Shown: in pieces, positions 1-7,277 of the stretch
Layout: every line of letters begins with the position of its first letter
Position numbering within the stretch: the stretch's first letter is position 1
Source of the DNA: JAFGDH01 sp964447525
Lineage (GTDB): Archaea > Aenigmatarchaeota > Aenigmatarchaeia > QMZP01 > QMZT01
DNA length: 33,276 bases
NCBI GenBank assembly: GCA_964447525.1
Contig: CAYUSU010000010.1
Location: 1 to 33,276 of the forward strand
Direction of reading: 5' to 3'
Notes under the pieces: generated by a model
Databases searched by the model: none
Told to the model about the DNA's origin: nothing
Seen by the model: the letters and a program-made list of their open reading frames with translations, nothing else
Position numbers and translations under genes: made by a program

Positions 1-50
1 ATCTTTATTTTTTATTATTCCAGTGTAAACTATCTATAGGGGTGTAAACA

Positions 51-524
51 ATGAATGTGGGCATGCTTTTTGGCATAATATTCTCGATGATCATTATAGG
101 ATTCGTCCTGTATTTCGGGTACACCTATATCGGGGAATACATGGACATACAGGGCGATGCCGGTCTCATGCAACAGATACTCAGACTGGACAACGCAGCG
201 GACGAGGTTTACAACATGGCTTTCGAATCTTCCAAACGGTTTTCTTTGTCTTTTTCGGGAGGGGGGAAGGTGTGTTTCGTGGATCCATCCAACCCTTCCT
301 CCAATCCCGACGATGGTTGGGAAACCAACGAGGTCCTTACGAGAATGGTATCCGGTAACAATCATAACGTCGTGGTATTGCTGCCGGATGGCAGGTATGA
401 TTACGGGAAGGAGATAGAACATTTAGCACCTCTCCGTTCCAGCAATTTTTGCGTGGAAGGAGATAGTGAATTCCTTCTCAGGAATGAGGGTAAATACGTT
501 TCGATAACGGTCAGGCAGAATTAA
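51..524 (+). CDS. Small membrane-anchored exported protein, pilin-like operon gene 1
   Basis: The 157-residue protein opens with one hydrophobic segment (about residues 5-27) preceded by almost no charge, followed by a soluble domain presumed to lie outside the cell. The soluble part has two cysteines (in KVCF and NFCV) that could form a disulfide. An AGGGGTG Shine-Dalgarno-like stretch at 38-44 supports this ATG. Three similarly built genes follow with almost no spacing, so this looks like the first visible gene of an operon of pilin-like or pseudopilin-like subunits. There is no clear prepilin peptidase motif here and I do not recognise the family. The pilin link is inferred from architecture and neighbours only. 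Confidence 0.7.
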   Translation: MNVGMLFGIIFSMIIIGFVLYFGYTYIGEYMDIQGDAGLMQQILRLDNAADEVYNMAFESSKRFSLSFSGGGKVCFVDPSNPSSNPDDGWETNEVLTRMVSGNNHNVVVLLPDGRYDYGKEIEHLAPLRSSNFCVEGDSEFLLRNEGKYVSITVRQN

Positions 525-536
525 GAAGTGTAGTAT

Positions 537-1586
537 ATGATAAGTGTTTTCCAGCTTTTCAAGATAATATTCGGAATCGTTTTCTCAGCCTTTGTTCTGA
601 TCACCATAATGCGTTTTTCACTGTCATACACCGACATAGGGGAATCCAGCCAGCAGGTAGCCGTCCTGATAGGATTCAGGAAGGTGATAAATGACGTGTA
701 TACGACTGGCATACCCGGTGATTACATGATAAACGACGTGAACGAAGTCATAATGAGATACCGCCCGCCGGACATAATCAGTGCCATAGCCCCGATAAGC
801 ATTGATCCCATGACCGTTCTAATGGTTCCTGGCGAGGATATGGGGGTGTACAGGAACGAGTACGACCTGGGATGGTATAGTTTCTATTACATGGAAGTCC
901 TTCCCCGGATGAACGTGTTGATAAATCCCCTCAACGGATCGGATATTGTTTGGGACACCGCTAAAAATATCGTGAGCGCATTCCCTTCGACGGAGAACAT
1001 CGAAAATAAAGTGAAGTTCGGATTCGGATGCAGAGGAACGTATCCTTTCATTGATGATAAATGGGAGAGGGAGCGCTTTGAAGGAAGCATCCTTCCGTGG
1101 GCGGAGCTTTCCGGGGAATACGATAATCTTTCAGTGTGTCCGGATATAGACTATTTCGACGGCAGGATAACCATATCCCCTGAATTCGTCATGGTTGACG
1201 GCATCCTGATCGTCCCGATGGACAGCGATACCGGATACATTTATCCCGACACCTCAGATCCGATGCTGAAATATTTTTACAAAAACCCGATCGACGTTGT
1301 TTCGTTCTTCCTGGGAGGGGACGAGTTTTACAATTATACCAACAAGAAACTGATGAACGAACTGGAATTCACTGCTAATCTGAAAATAAACGAGATAAAC
1401 ATTCTTCGTCCTAACATGGGGACCGATTGTTCCGGGCTTTATCAGGAATTCGCGGCCACGATGAACGCGATAAAGATACTTGCCGGCCAGGATTATACTG
1501 ATCAGGCATCAATGCTTTCGCTTAACGAGATGCTGAAGGAATCCGTCATAAAATACAAGGAGATAGGGGACGAGGGGTGTGATTAG
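537..1586 (+). CDS. Membrane-anchored exported protein, pilin-like operon gene 2
   Basis: The 349-residue protein has an N-terminal hydrophobic anchor (about residues 5-27) and a large, acidic, Tyr/Asp-rich extracellular domain with three cysteines (FGCRG, SVCPD, TDCSG) plus one at the C-terminal end (EGCD). It starts 12 bases after the previous stop, and its stop codon directly abuts the start of the next gene. I do not recognise the domain. Size and anchoring would fit a minor pilin or tip-like component, or a surface protein assembled with the small neighbours. This is inference. No catalytic motif is apparent. Confidence 0.7.
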   Translation: MISVFQLFKIIFGIVFSAFVLITIMRFSLSYTDIGESSQQVAVLIGFRKVINDVYTTGIPGDYMINDVNEVIMRYRPPDIISAIAPISIDPMTVLMVPGEDMGVYRNEYDLGWYSFYYMEVLPRMNVLINPLNGSDIVWDTAKNIVSAFPSTENIENKVKFGFGCRGTYPFIDDKWERERFEGSILPWAELSGEYDNLSVCPDIDYFDGRITISPEFVMVDGILIVPMDSDTGYIYPDTSDPMLKYFYKNPIDVVSFFLGGDEFYNYTNKKLMNELEFTANLKINEINILRPNMGTDCSGLYQEFAATMNAIKILAGQDYTDQASMLSLNEMLKESVIKYKEIGDEGCD

Positions 1587-2057
1587 ATGAGAGGACAGGC
1601 TCAGGTACTGGAATATTTTTTCCTGACATTCTTCGTCCTCATGGTCATAGTTATAATTGCCTTGTCCCTGACGACTTACCAGAGCATGACTTCCGGTTCC
1701 CTCCAGTCAGAATACGAGACGCAGGACACGATGTTCATGCTCAAGACTTTCTCGAATTATCCGATACTTAACAAGAGAGGGTACAAGGAAGGAAGCATGT
1801 TCGAGGATTCGAAACTGACCGCGACCACTTGCGGTGATCTGGAATCCATATTCGGGACCGGGTGGTTTGCCGAAATAATAGCGAAGGATTCGATGGCAGA
1901 GACGGAATGCACGGTTCAGGATTATCCAGCGTGCAACAAATGGACATTCTGCAAAACGGACGGCGAGTTCAGCGCGTTTGAAGTGCCTATTAACATATAC
2001 AGGAAGACCACCAGAGTGGTGAGTGCCGGCATATTAAGGGTGGGTTTCTATGAATAG
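1587..2057 (+). CDS. Type IV pilin-like protein with class III-like N-terminus
   Basis: The protein starts MRGQAQVLEYFF and continues into a hydrophobic helix (about residues 8-30). The archaeal class III prepilin signal, cut by EppA-type peptidases, is a basic residue followed by GQ, with Glu at +5 counting Gln as +1. Here RGQ is present, but Glu is one position later, so the match is close and not perfect. The exported part has at least four cysteines (TTCG, TECT, PACN, TFCK), suggesting disulfides. The ATG follows the preceding TAG with no gap, and GGGGTG just upstream (from 1574) serves as a ribosome site. The gene overlaps the next by 8 bases, implying coupled translation. Confidence 0.75.
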   Translation: MRGQAQVLEYFFLTFFVLMVIVIIALSLTTYQSMTSGSLQSEYETQDTMFMLKTFSNYPILNKRGYKEGSMFEDSKLTATTCGDLESIFGTGWFAEIIAKDSMAETECTVQDYPACNKWTFCKTDGEFSAFEVPINIYRKTTRVVSAGILRVGFYE

Positions 2058-2535
2058 ACGAAAAGGCCAGACGAGCATGATAATGATCGTTTTAATGATA
2101 ATAATAATGATGGGTATGGGCATATTCCTGTTGTTCTCCTCGATAAGGGATTCCTCTTCCAGCGAGTTTGACAACTATTACACACATAATCTCCTTCTTA
2201 CCGTGCTCAGGACGCATACGGGTTACAAAACGCCTTGTTCCACCGTTTCCGAGACGATAAGCTCAGCGTTCCTTCTCCCCGGAACCACCTGCCAGGGAAG
2301 GCTTAAAAGCGAAATTCTTAATGAAACGATCCCTGCCCTCATGGACGCCGTGAAGAAATCCAATCTGGAGTATTATCTGGTCGTACAGCCGGAGAACTGG
2401 GATGTAGCGGGAGGAAGGAGGCTAGAATTTGGAAAGTCGTGGGTGGACAATGAGGAAGACAAGTCCGTAGCGAATGAGAAGATTCTACAGTACGGGAGCA
2501 ATCTGAGAGTCAAGCTGGTTCTGGCAGAGGATTAG
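2050..2535 (+). CDS. Type IV pilin-like protein with KGQ N-terminus
   Basis: The 161-residue protein begins MNRRKGQTSMIMIV and enters a very Met/Ile-rich membrane helix (about residues 8-30). A basic stretch followed by GQ-x-S resembles the class III archaeal prepilin motif, but the expected Glu at +5 is replaced by Ile. The exported part has two cysteines (TPCS, TTCQ) and ends with a beta-prone segment. It overlaps the upstream gene by 8 bases. The pilus assembly ATPase and TadC-like membrane protein expected for a type IV system are not in this window and may lie upstream of base 1. Confidence 0.7.
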   Translation: MNRRKGQTSMIMIVLMIIIMMGMGIFLLFSSIRDSSSSEFDNYYTHNLLLTVLRTHTGYKTPCSTVSETISSAFLLPGTTCQGRLKSEILNETIPALMDAVKKSNLEYYLVVQPENWDVAGGRRLEFGKSWVDNEEDKSVANEKILQYGSNLRVKLVLAED

Positions 2536-2538
2536 ATT

Positions 2539-2547
2539 CTTATAAAT
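2539..2547 (+). promoter_or_regulatory. TATA box for the methylthiotransferase gene
   Basis: CTTATAAAT is centred about 23 bases before the ATG at 2566. Archaeal transcription starts about 25 bases after the box centre, so the mRNA probably begins at or next to the start codon (leaderless). No Shine-Dalgarno sequence lies before the ATG. Confidence 0.6.
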
Positions 2548-2565
2548 CATTCACCTTTTTTTAAT

Positions 2566-3882
2566 ATGAAAATATACATCGAAACCTACGGTTGTTCGGC
2601 CAACCAGGCGGATTCGGAGATGATAGCTGGCGTTCTGGAAGGGGAAGGCCACACGATAACGGATGAAAAGGATTCAGATATTATCATAATCAACACATGC
2701 TTCGTGAAAACTCCGACGGAAATGAAGATCATTGACAGGATAAAAAGACTGAAGGGAAAGAAACTGATCATCGCCGGCTGCATGCCTGAGGTCATGGGGA
2801 GGAAGCTGAGGGCGATCGCTCCTGGAGCTTCCATCGTGGGAACTCATAACCTGAAGAGGATTCCCGAAGCCGTCGAAAGGATTATGAAAGACGAAGCAAT
2901 CGAATTCACAGGTAAAAATAACATTTCTAAGGCCGGAATGAAAAAAATCAGAAAAAATCCCATAGTTAACATAGTTCCCGTATCCAGCGGATGTCTGGGC
3001 GAATGTGCGTACTGTTGCGTCCGGCTGGCGAAAGGGAAACTCTTCTCGTTTTCGAAGGAAATGATCATAAAAGACATTCGTTCCTCGCTAAATGACGGAT
3101 GCAAGGAGATATGGATAACCTCGCAGGATAACGGATGTTATGGTTTTGATAAAGGAACGAATCTCGCGAAGCTACTTGAAGAGATCGTAAAGATAGACGG
3201 AAACTTCCGGGTAAGGGTGGGAATGATGAACCCGAACCATATACGCAGGTTCCTTCCGGAACTGATCAACGTCTACAAAAGTCCAAAAATCTACAAATTC
3301 ATCCATGTTCCCGTACAGAGCGGATCTGATAGCGTACTGAAGGGAATGAAAAGAAAATATACCGTGAAGGAATTTGAAGAAATAATAAAAGATTTCAGGA
3401 AGGAATTCCCTGACATACTTGTCTCCACTGACATAATAGTCGGATTCCCTGGAGAGAGCGAAAAGGATTTCGAAGAAACGAAGAATCTCGTGAAAAGGAT
3501 CAGACCGAACATGGTGAATCTCTCGAAGTTCGGAGCAAGGCCCGGTACACCCGCTTCCGAAATGGTCCAGGTAAACAACAAGACCATCAAGGACAGAAGC
3601 AAAGAACTCGGCGTGATTACCGGAAGGCTCCGCAATGAGGGGAACCTTCGTTTTCTGGGGAAGGAATGTGAAGTTCTGATCAGTGAAAAAACCAAGCCAG
3701 GATACTGGACAGGAAGGAACATGGAATANNNNNNNNNNNNNNNNNNNNNNNNNNNNNNNNNNNNNNNNNNNNNNNNNNNNNNNNNNNNNNNNNNNNNNNN
3801 NNNNNNNNNNNNNNNNNNNNNNNNNNNNAAAATAACAAAAGCCACGGCTACGCATATTCTTGGGAATGTATCAAAACAGTGA
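2566..3882 (+). CDS. tRNA (N6-threonylcarbamoyladenosine(37)-C2)-methylthiotransferase, archaeal MtaB/CDKAL1 type
   Basis: This radical SAM enzyme converts t6A to ms2t6A at position 37 of ANN-decoding tRNAs. The N-terminal MTTase domain carries the three cluster cysteines C10 (ETYGCSANQ), C45 (INTC) and C72 (AGCMPE). The radical SAM motif CX3CX2C is C143, C147 and C150 (SGCLGECAYC). A C-terminal TRAM domain starts near KECEVLISEK and ends KITKATATHILG. A 100-N run interrupts TRAM. The reading frame happens to resume correctly after it, so both ends belong to one gene. The N run is a conventional length, so the true missing length is unknown. The radical SAM motif has an extra adjacent Cys (CAYCC). 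The gene is probably transcribed alone from its own TATA box. Confidence 0.93.
   Translation: MKIYIETYGCSANQADSEMIAGVLEGEGHTITDEKDSDIIIINTCFVKTPTEMKIIDRIKRLKGKKLIIAGCMPEVMGRKLRAIAPGASIVGTHNLKRIPEAVERIMKDEAIEFTGKNNISKAGMKKIRKNPIVNIVPVSSGCLGECAYCCVRLAKGKLFSFSKEMIIKDIRSSLNDGCKEIWITSQDNGCYGFDKGTNLAKLLEEIVKIDGNFRVRVGMMNPNHIRRFLPELINVYKSPKIYKFIHVPVQSGSDSVLKGMKRKYTVKEFEEIIKDFRKEFPDILVSTDIIVGFPGESEKDFEETKNLVKRIRPNMVNLSKFGARPGTPASEMVQVNNKTIKDRSKELGVITGRLRNEGNLRFLGKECEVLISEKTKPGYWTGRNMEXXXXXXXXXXXXXXXXXXXXXXXXXXXXXXXXXXKITKATATHILGNVSKQ
3729..3828. other. Assembly gap (100 N)
   Basis: Exactly 100 undetermined bases lie within the TRAM-coding end of the methylthiotransferase gene. A round 100 is the usual placeholder for a scaffold join of unknown length. 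Reading continues in frame into a plausible TRAM C-terminus, so the join is probably correct, although its length may not be. Confidence 0.98.
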
Positions 3883-3892
3883 AAATGTCGTT

Positions 3893-4321
3893 TTATGCAA
3901 CTGCGGGAAGGAAACCCATCACCATTCCGATCAGGTACGGGACGATGAACATGGTAACCACCCATCCGATCACGCCCACGATGATCGCGTGAAGGAACGA
4001 CATCTCCTTGAAGAACATCTTGACCAGGATGATCCATATCAGTACCGGCAATATCACCCCTAAAAAGGGAACGAATGCCAGGAATGACGAGATCAGCCCG
4101 AAGATGATCGGGAGATTAATTATGTTTATTACAAGCACCACAATGAATGCGTTCAATGCCTTGACGTTTTCAGAGTAATGCTTCCCTATGATCTCCACTA
4201 TTATCAGGAGCACGATCCCGCCGATTATCGTGGATAGTATTATGTTTATGGCGAGTGCTACCGGGTTGGCGAAACTCACTCCCAGAGAAGAGATCATTTC
4301 CGTAAGGAAATCTGCAGCCAT
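3893..4321 (-). CDS. Small four-helix integral membrane protein, unknown function
   Basis: The 142-residue protein is strongly hydrophobic, with four predicted membrane segments at about residues 19-46, 56-78, 80-101 and 109-137. Short charged loops (GKHYSENVK; KMFFKEM) separate them. There are no recognisable transport or catalytic motifs and I cannot assign a family. It has its own TATA box at -26, so it is probably made from a leaderless mRNA and not only as read-through from glmS, which ends 39 bases upstream on the same strand. It converges on the methylthiotransferase gene with only 10 bases between the stop codons. Confidence 0.75.
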   Translation of the reverse strand: MAADFLTEMISSLGVSFANPVALAINIILSTIIGGIVLLIIVEIIGKHYSENVKALNAFIVVLVINIINLPIIFGLISSFLAFVPFLGVILPVLIWIILVKMFFKEMSFLHAIIVGVIGWVVTMFIVPYLIGMVMGFLPAVA

Positions 4322-4342
4322 GTTAATAATTAGTTCAGACCC

Positions 4343-4351
4343 CTATAAATA
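4343..4351 (-). promoter_or_regulatory. TATA box for the four-helix membrane protein
   Basis: On the minus strand this reads TATTTATAG, centred about 26 bases before the ATG at 4321. That distance predicts a leaderless transcript. It lies in the 39-base gap after glmS. Confidence 0.6.
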
Positions 4352-4360
4352 CCCTGAAAA

Positions 4361-6118
4361 TCACTGCACTGTGACCGATTTGGCCAAATTTCTACAGTAA
4401 TCAATGTCGCATCCCCTCAGGACTCCCAGATAATACGCAAGAAGCTGGACAGGGATTATATTCACTATTGGTGAGGCTTCCCCCACATCAGGAGTCTTGA
4501 TCCAGCAGTCGAATACATCGTGATTTCTCGGTCCTATTCCTATTATGTATCCTCCGCGGGCTTTGACTTCCATTGCGTTCCCTATTATCTGGGGAAATTT
4601 CTCATCATTTGCTGTAAGAACAATACATGGCGTCCCTTTTTCGATTAGTGCAAGCGGACCGTGCTTAAGTTCGCCGCCAGCGAAGCCGTGACCATGGATG
4701 TAGGAGACTTCCTGTACCTTGATCGCGCTCTCAAGTGCTATCGGAAAATTCGCTCCCCTTCCGATTATATAGATGTCGGATTTCTCGTGTATGTTATTTG
4801 CGAGTTCTTCTATCCTTTCCAGATATCTGGGATTGAGCATGTCATTTACCTTGGAAGCAGTTTCCAGAAGAAGCTTCTTACCGTCGTGAAGCTTTCCGAC
4901 AGTAGCGTAAGCCAGTAAATATAGCAGTGCTAGCTGAGCCGTCGTTGCTTTCGTGGAAGCCACGGCTTTCTCCGGGCCGGCGTTTATATGGAACGTGTGG
5001 TCTGACTGGCGATCTAATGTAGAGCCTTTTACGTTAACCAGTGAAATGATCTTCACTCCCTTCTTCTTGGCTGTCTTGACGGCTTCCAACACATCCGCGG
5101 TTTCGCCACTCTGTGACACCGTGATCAAAAGGGTCTCAGGTTTCAGGAAATGCTCGTAATTCGGGAATTCTGACGAGTTTACGTAGTTGACGTGCTTGTT
5201 GGCTATCTTTGAAAAAACGTACTGTCCGGTGAAGCAGACCTTACCAGCCGTCCCGCAGCCCGTAAAGAACGTTCCGAACGAGGAGTTGATTTCGTCGGCT
5301 ATCTTCTGTATCTCTGAATCGTCCTGGTTGATCGCGCGTAGGATGGTATCTTTCTGTTCCATTATTTCCTTCATCATGAAGTGTTCAAACTCGCCCTTTT
5401 CCGCCTGGTCTGGGCTCCAATCGATGGTGATCAACCTTTTTTCGACCCGTTCGCCGCTTTTCATCGAATAGAATACCGGTTCCTTTTCGATCACAACCAT
5501 CTCGTCATCGTCCAGATACATCACGTTTTTCGTGTGTTTGAGGAATGCGGGTATATCAGACGAGACAAAATATTCGTCATCCCCGATCCCTACAATAAGC
5601 GGTGATCCGGTTCTGGCTGCAACGAAACCATCGTACCCTTTCATTATGGCTATCACGGCCGATCTTCCTTTCATCCTTTCCATCGCTTTTCGCACTGCTT
5701 CCTTTAAACCCAGCGAAGCATGCTCCTCTAATAAATGGGCTATTACCTCTGTATCGGTATCCGATCGGAATATGTGACCTCGGCTTTCCAGTTCCCTTTT
5801 CAGTTCGTCAAAATTCTCTATTATTCCGTTATGGATGACAGCTATCTCATTCTTACACCCGAAATGAGGATGCGTATTACCTTCGCACACTCCTCCGTGG
5901 GTTGCCCACCTGGTGTGGCCAATAGCGATTGATCCTGGTGTAAGGCCTGTTTCGTTGTGGATGCTGATCTTACCGACTTTCTTGACGGTTTCTATCCCAT
6001 TCGCCCCATGTGAGGCGATTCCCCATGAATCATATCCGCGGTATTCCAGTTTCTTTAGGGATTCCATTACAATAGAAGCCGCGTTCCCCGGACCCTTGTA
6101 CGCCGTTATACCACACAT
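4361..6118 (-). CDS. glmS: Glutamine-fructose-6-phosphate aminotransferase (isomerizing)
   Basis: GlmS makes glucosamine-6-phosphate from fructose-6-phosphate and glutamine, the entry to UDP-GlcNAc and hence to glycans for surface glycoproteins. The N-terminal class II amidotransferase domain begins MCGI, with Cys2 as nucleophile after Met removal, followed by GHTRWATHGG, NGIIEN and SDTDTEV. Two SIS sugar-isomerase domains follow: FFTGCGTAGK and TVSQSGETADV in the first, and GRGANFPIALESAIKVQE and GGELKHGPLALI in the second. The C-terminus LAKSVTVQ matches the family's typical LAKSVTVE. At 585 residues it is close to the usual length of about 600. It has its own promoter and no SD, so it is likely leaderless. 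Glucosamine supply fits the heavily sequon-rich exported proteins in this window. Confidence 0.97.
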   Translation of the reverse strand: MCGITAYKGPGNAASIVMESLKKLEYRGYDSWGIASHGANGIETVKKVGKISIHNETGLTPGSIAIGHTRWATHGGVCEGNTHPHFGCKNEIAVIHNGIIENFDELKRELESRGHIFRSDTDTEVIAHLLEEHASLGLKEAVRKAMERMKGRSAVIAIMKGYDGFVAARTGSPLIVGIGDDEYFVSSDIPAFLKHTKNVMYLDDDEMVVIEKEPVFYSMKSGERVEKRLITIDWSPDQAEKGEFEHFMMKEIMEQKDTILRAINQDDSEIQKIADEINSSFGTFFTGCGTAGKVCFTGQYVFSKIANKHVNYVNSSEFPNYEHFLKPETLLITVSQSGETADVLEAVKTAKKKGVKIISLVNVKGSTLDRQSDHTFHINAGPEKAVASTKATTAQLALLYLLAYATVGKLHDGKKLLLETASKVNDMLNPRYLERIEELANNIHEKSDIYIIGRGANFPIALESAIKVQEVSYIHGHGFAGGELKHGPLALIEKGTPCIVLTANDEKFPQIIGNAMEVKARGGYIIGIGPRNHDVFDCWIKTPDVGEASPIVNIIPVQLLAYYLGVLRGCDIDYCRNLAKSVTVQ

Positions 6119-6138
6119 GGAAAGATGTTGTCCCGGCC

Positions 6139-6146
6139 TATTTAAA
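6139..6146 (-). promoter_or_regulatory. TATA box for glmS
   Basis: The minus strand reads TTTAAATA, centred about 24-25 bases before the glmS ATG at 6118. There is no Shine-Dalgarno sequence, so the transcript is predicted to be leaderless. Confidence 0.6.
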
Positions 6147-6241
6147 CGCTTTGTTAAAGAAAAAGTTATAATACAAGAGGCTTTTCGGAAAACGTTTATA
6201 AAGGTTATTTATAAAAAAATAAAGATATTTTAAAAAAAATT

Positions 6242-6260
6242 ATAATATTTAAAATATTAT
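6242..6260 (+). promoter_or_regulatory. Perfect inverted repeat overlapping the TATA box of the HTH/S-layer-like gene
   Basis: ATAATATT-TAA-AATATTAT is a perfect 8-base inverted repeat with a 3-base spacer, at -34 to -16 relative to the ATG at 6276. It includes the only good TATA-like sequence at the right distance for this gene. A dimeric winged-helix protein bound here would block TBP, so autorepression by the gene's own product is a reasonable guess. Low-complexity AT sequence can form such repeats by chance. Confidence 0.45.
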
Positions 6261-6275
6261 GCAAGGTACGATGGT

Positions 6276-7205
6276 ATGAAGGATAAATACTACGTTTTGA
6301 AATCCGGGAAGAAGAACGAGATCACTCCTTTGAGGGTTTTTGATGATCCTTCCGCCTTCAAAGTGCTCTCCAACCCTCTGGGATGGAAGATATTTCGTTC
6401 GCTCTCGAAACCGGTCTGTCCCATGGATCTTGCCAAGTCCCTTGGAATACACGAACAGAAGGTCTATTATTATTTCCGCAAGTTCAAGGAACTGGGTCTT
6501 GTCGAGGAGGTCAGAAGCGAAGCCAGGCACGGAACGCTGGCCAAATTCTACAAGATAAAGGGTCATTCGTTCGCCATCATGCTTGACAACGCTCCAAAGG
6601 AAGAGATGGATATAACCCCTCCCAGCCAAAAGAATAACCTTTTACCATTCATTAAGGACCGGGAGATCAATTTCACGATGATCGTGGGTTCCCCTGATCC
6701 TCACGGACCCTGGAAAGAACGCGCTCTCGATTCCCCGACAGCTATAGATCTTGGACTTTTCCTTGGTTCGTTCGCGAAGACTGCTTACGGGATTCCTAAC
6801 TATCGGCTGGACATAGAGGTAAGGGACAATGATCTTAAAAACAATCTCATTCTGGTCGGAGGACCTGTCGTGAACACGGTGACCCAGAAAATCAATGACA
6901 AACTACCCGTGTATTTCGATACCAAGACGAGGAACATAGTATCCAGGATTTCCGGGAAGAGCTACAACGAGGAAGAGAACGGATTCATTTCCCTGATCGA
7001 GAACCCGTGGGACAAGAAGAAGAAGATACTCGTTTTCGCCGGTAAGAGGTTCCCGGGCACGAAGGCCGCAATACTGGCCTTCCTGAATGATCTGGATATG
7101 GTAATGGAAGGCAACCGATTTGAAAGGGGAATAAGGTCGAGGGTGGTCAGAGGCTTCGATATGGACGGGGACGGAATAATCGATAGTTTCGAGTTCTTGG
7201 AATAA
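6276..7205 (+). CDS. Winged-helix protein with S-layer-like domain and C-terminal EF-hand loop
   Basis: Residues about 26-98 form an ArsR-like winged helix (VLSNPLGWKIFRSL, HEQKVYYYFRKFKELGLVEE, then a wing ending FYKIKG). Residues about 120-290 resemble the repeated domain of archaeal S-layer proteins, with NNLILVGGPVVN at 189-200 as the recognisable core. The last residues form a complete calcium-binding EF-hand loop, DMDGDGIIDSFE (295-306), with acidic residues at loop positions 1, 3, 5, 9 and 12. There is no signal peptide or membrane helix, so the protein is cytoplasmic even though its second domain resembles an extracellular one. Inferred role: a regulator, possibly calcium-responsive, of surface-layer genes. 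It converges on an exported surface-protein gene. An out-of-frame ATG at 6271 precedes the chosen start. Confidence 0.85.
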   Translation: MKDKYYVLKSGKKNEITPLRVFDDPSAFKVLSNPLGWKIFRSLSKPVCPMDLAKSLGIHEQKVYYYFRKFKELGLVEEVRSEARHGTLAKFYKIKGHSFAIMLDNAPKEEMDITPPSQKNNLLPFIKDREINFTMIVGSPDPHGPWKERALDSPTAIDLGLFLGSFAKTAYGIPNYRLDIEVRDNDLKNNLILVGGPVVNTVTQKINDKLPVYFDTKTRNIVSRISGKSYNEEENGFISLIENPWDKKKKILVFAGKRFPGTKAAILAFLNDLDMVMEGNRFERGIRSRVVRGFDMDGDGIIDSFEFLE

Positions 7206-7254
7206 ATAAAGAGAAAAATAAAGAAAAAGAAAAGGAAAACTGGGATATTACCAG
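7203..7254 (-). terminator. T-rich terminator after the surface-protein gene
   Basis: Downstream of the minus-strand stop at 7278 there is a short hairpin (CTGG 7251-7254 pairing with CCAG 7240-7243). A long pyrimidine tract dominated by T runs (7239 down to 7203) follows. Archaeal RNA polymerase terminates at T-rich tracts, and a gene with a strong SD and promoter would need a good one. The stem is only 4 bp, so the T-tract is the main evidence. Confidence 0.45.
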
Positions 7255-7277
7255 CTTCTTAGCACTAGCCGTTTGAT

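Noticed and set aside
3172..4037. Minus-strand open frames crossing the N gap
   Set aside because: They are antisense to the methylthiotransferase, run through unknown bases and show no family features.
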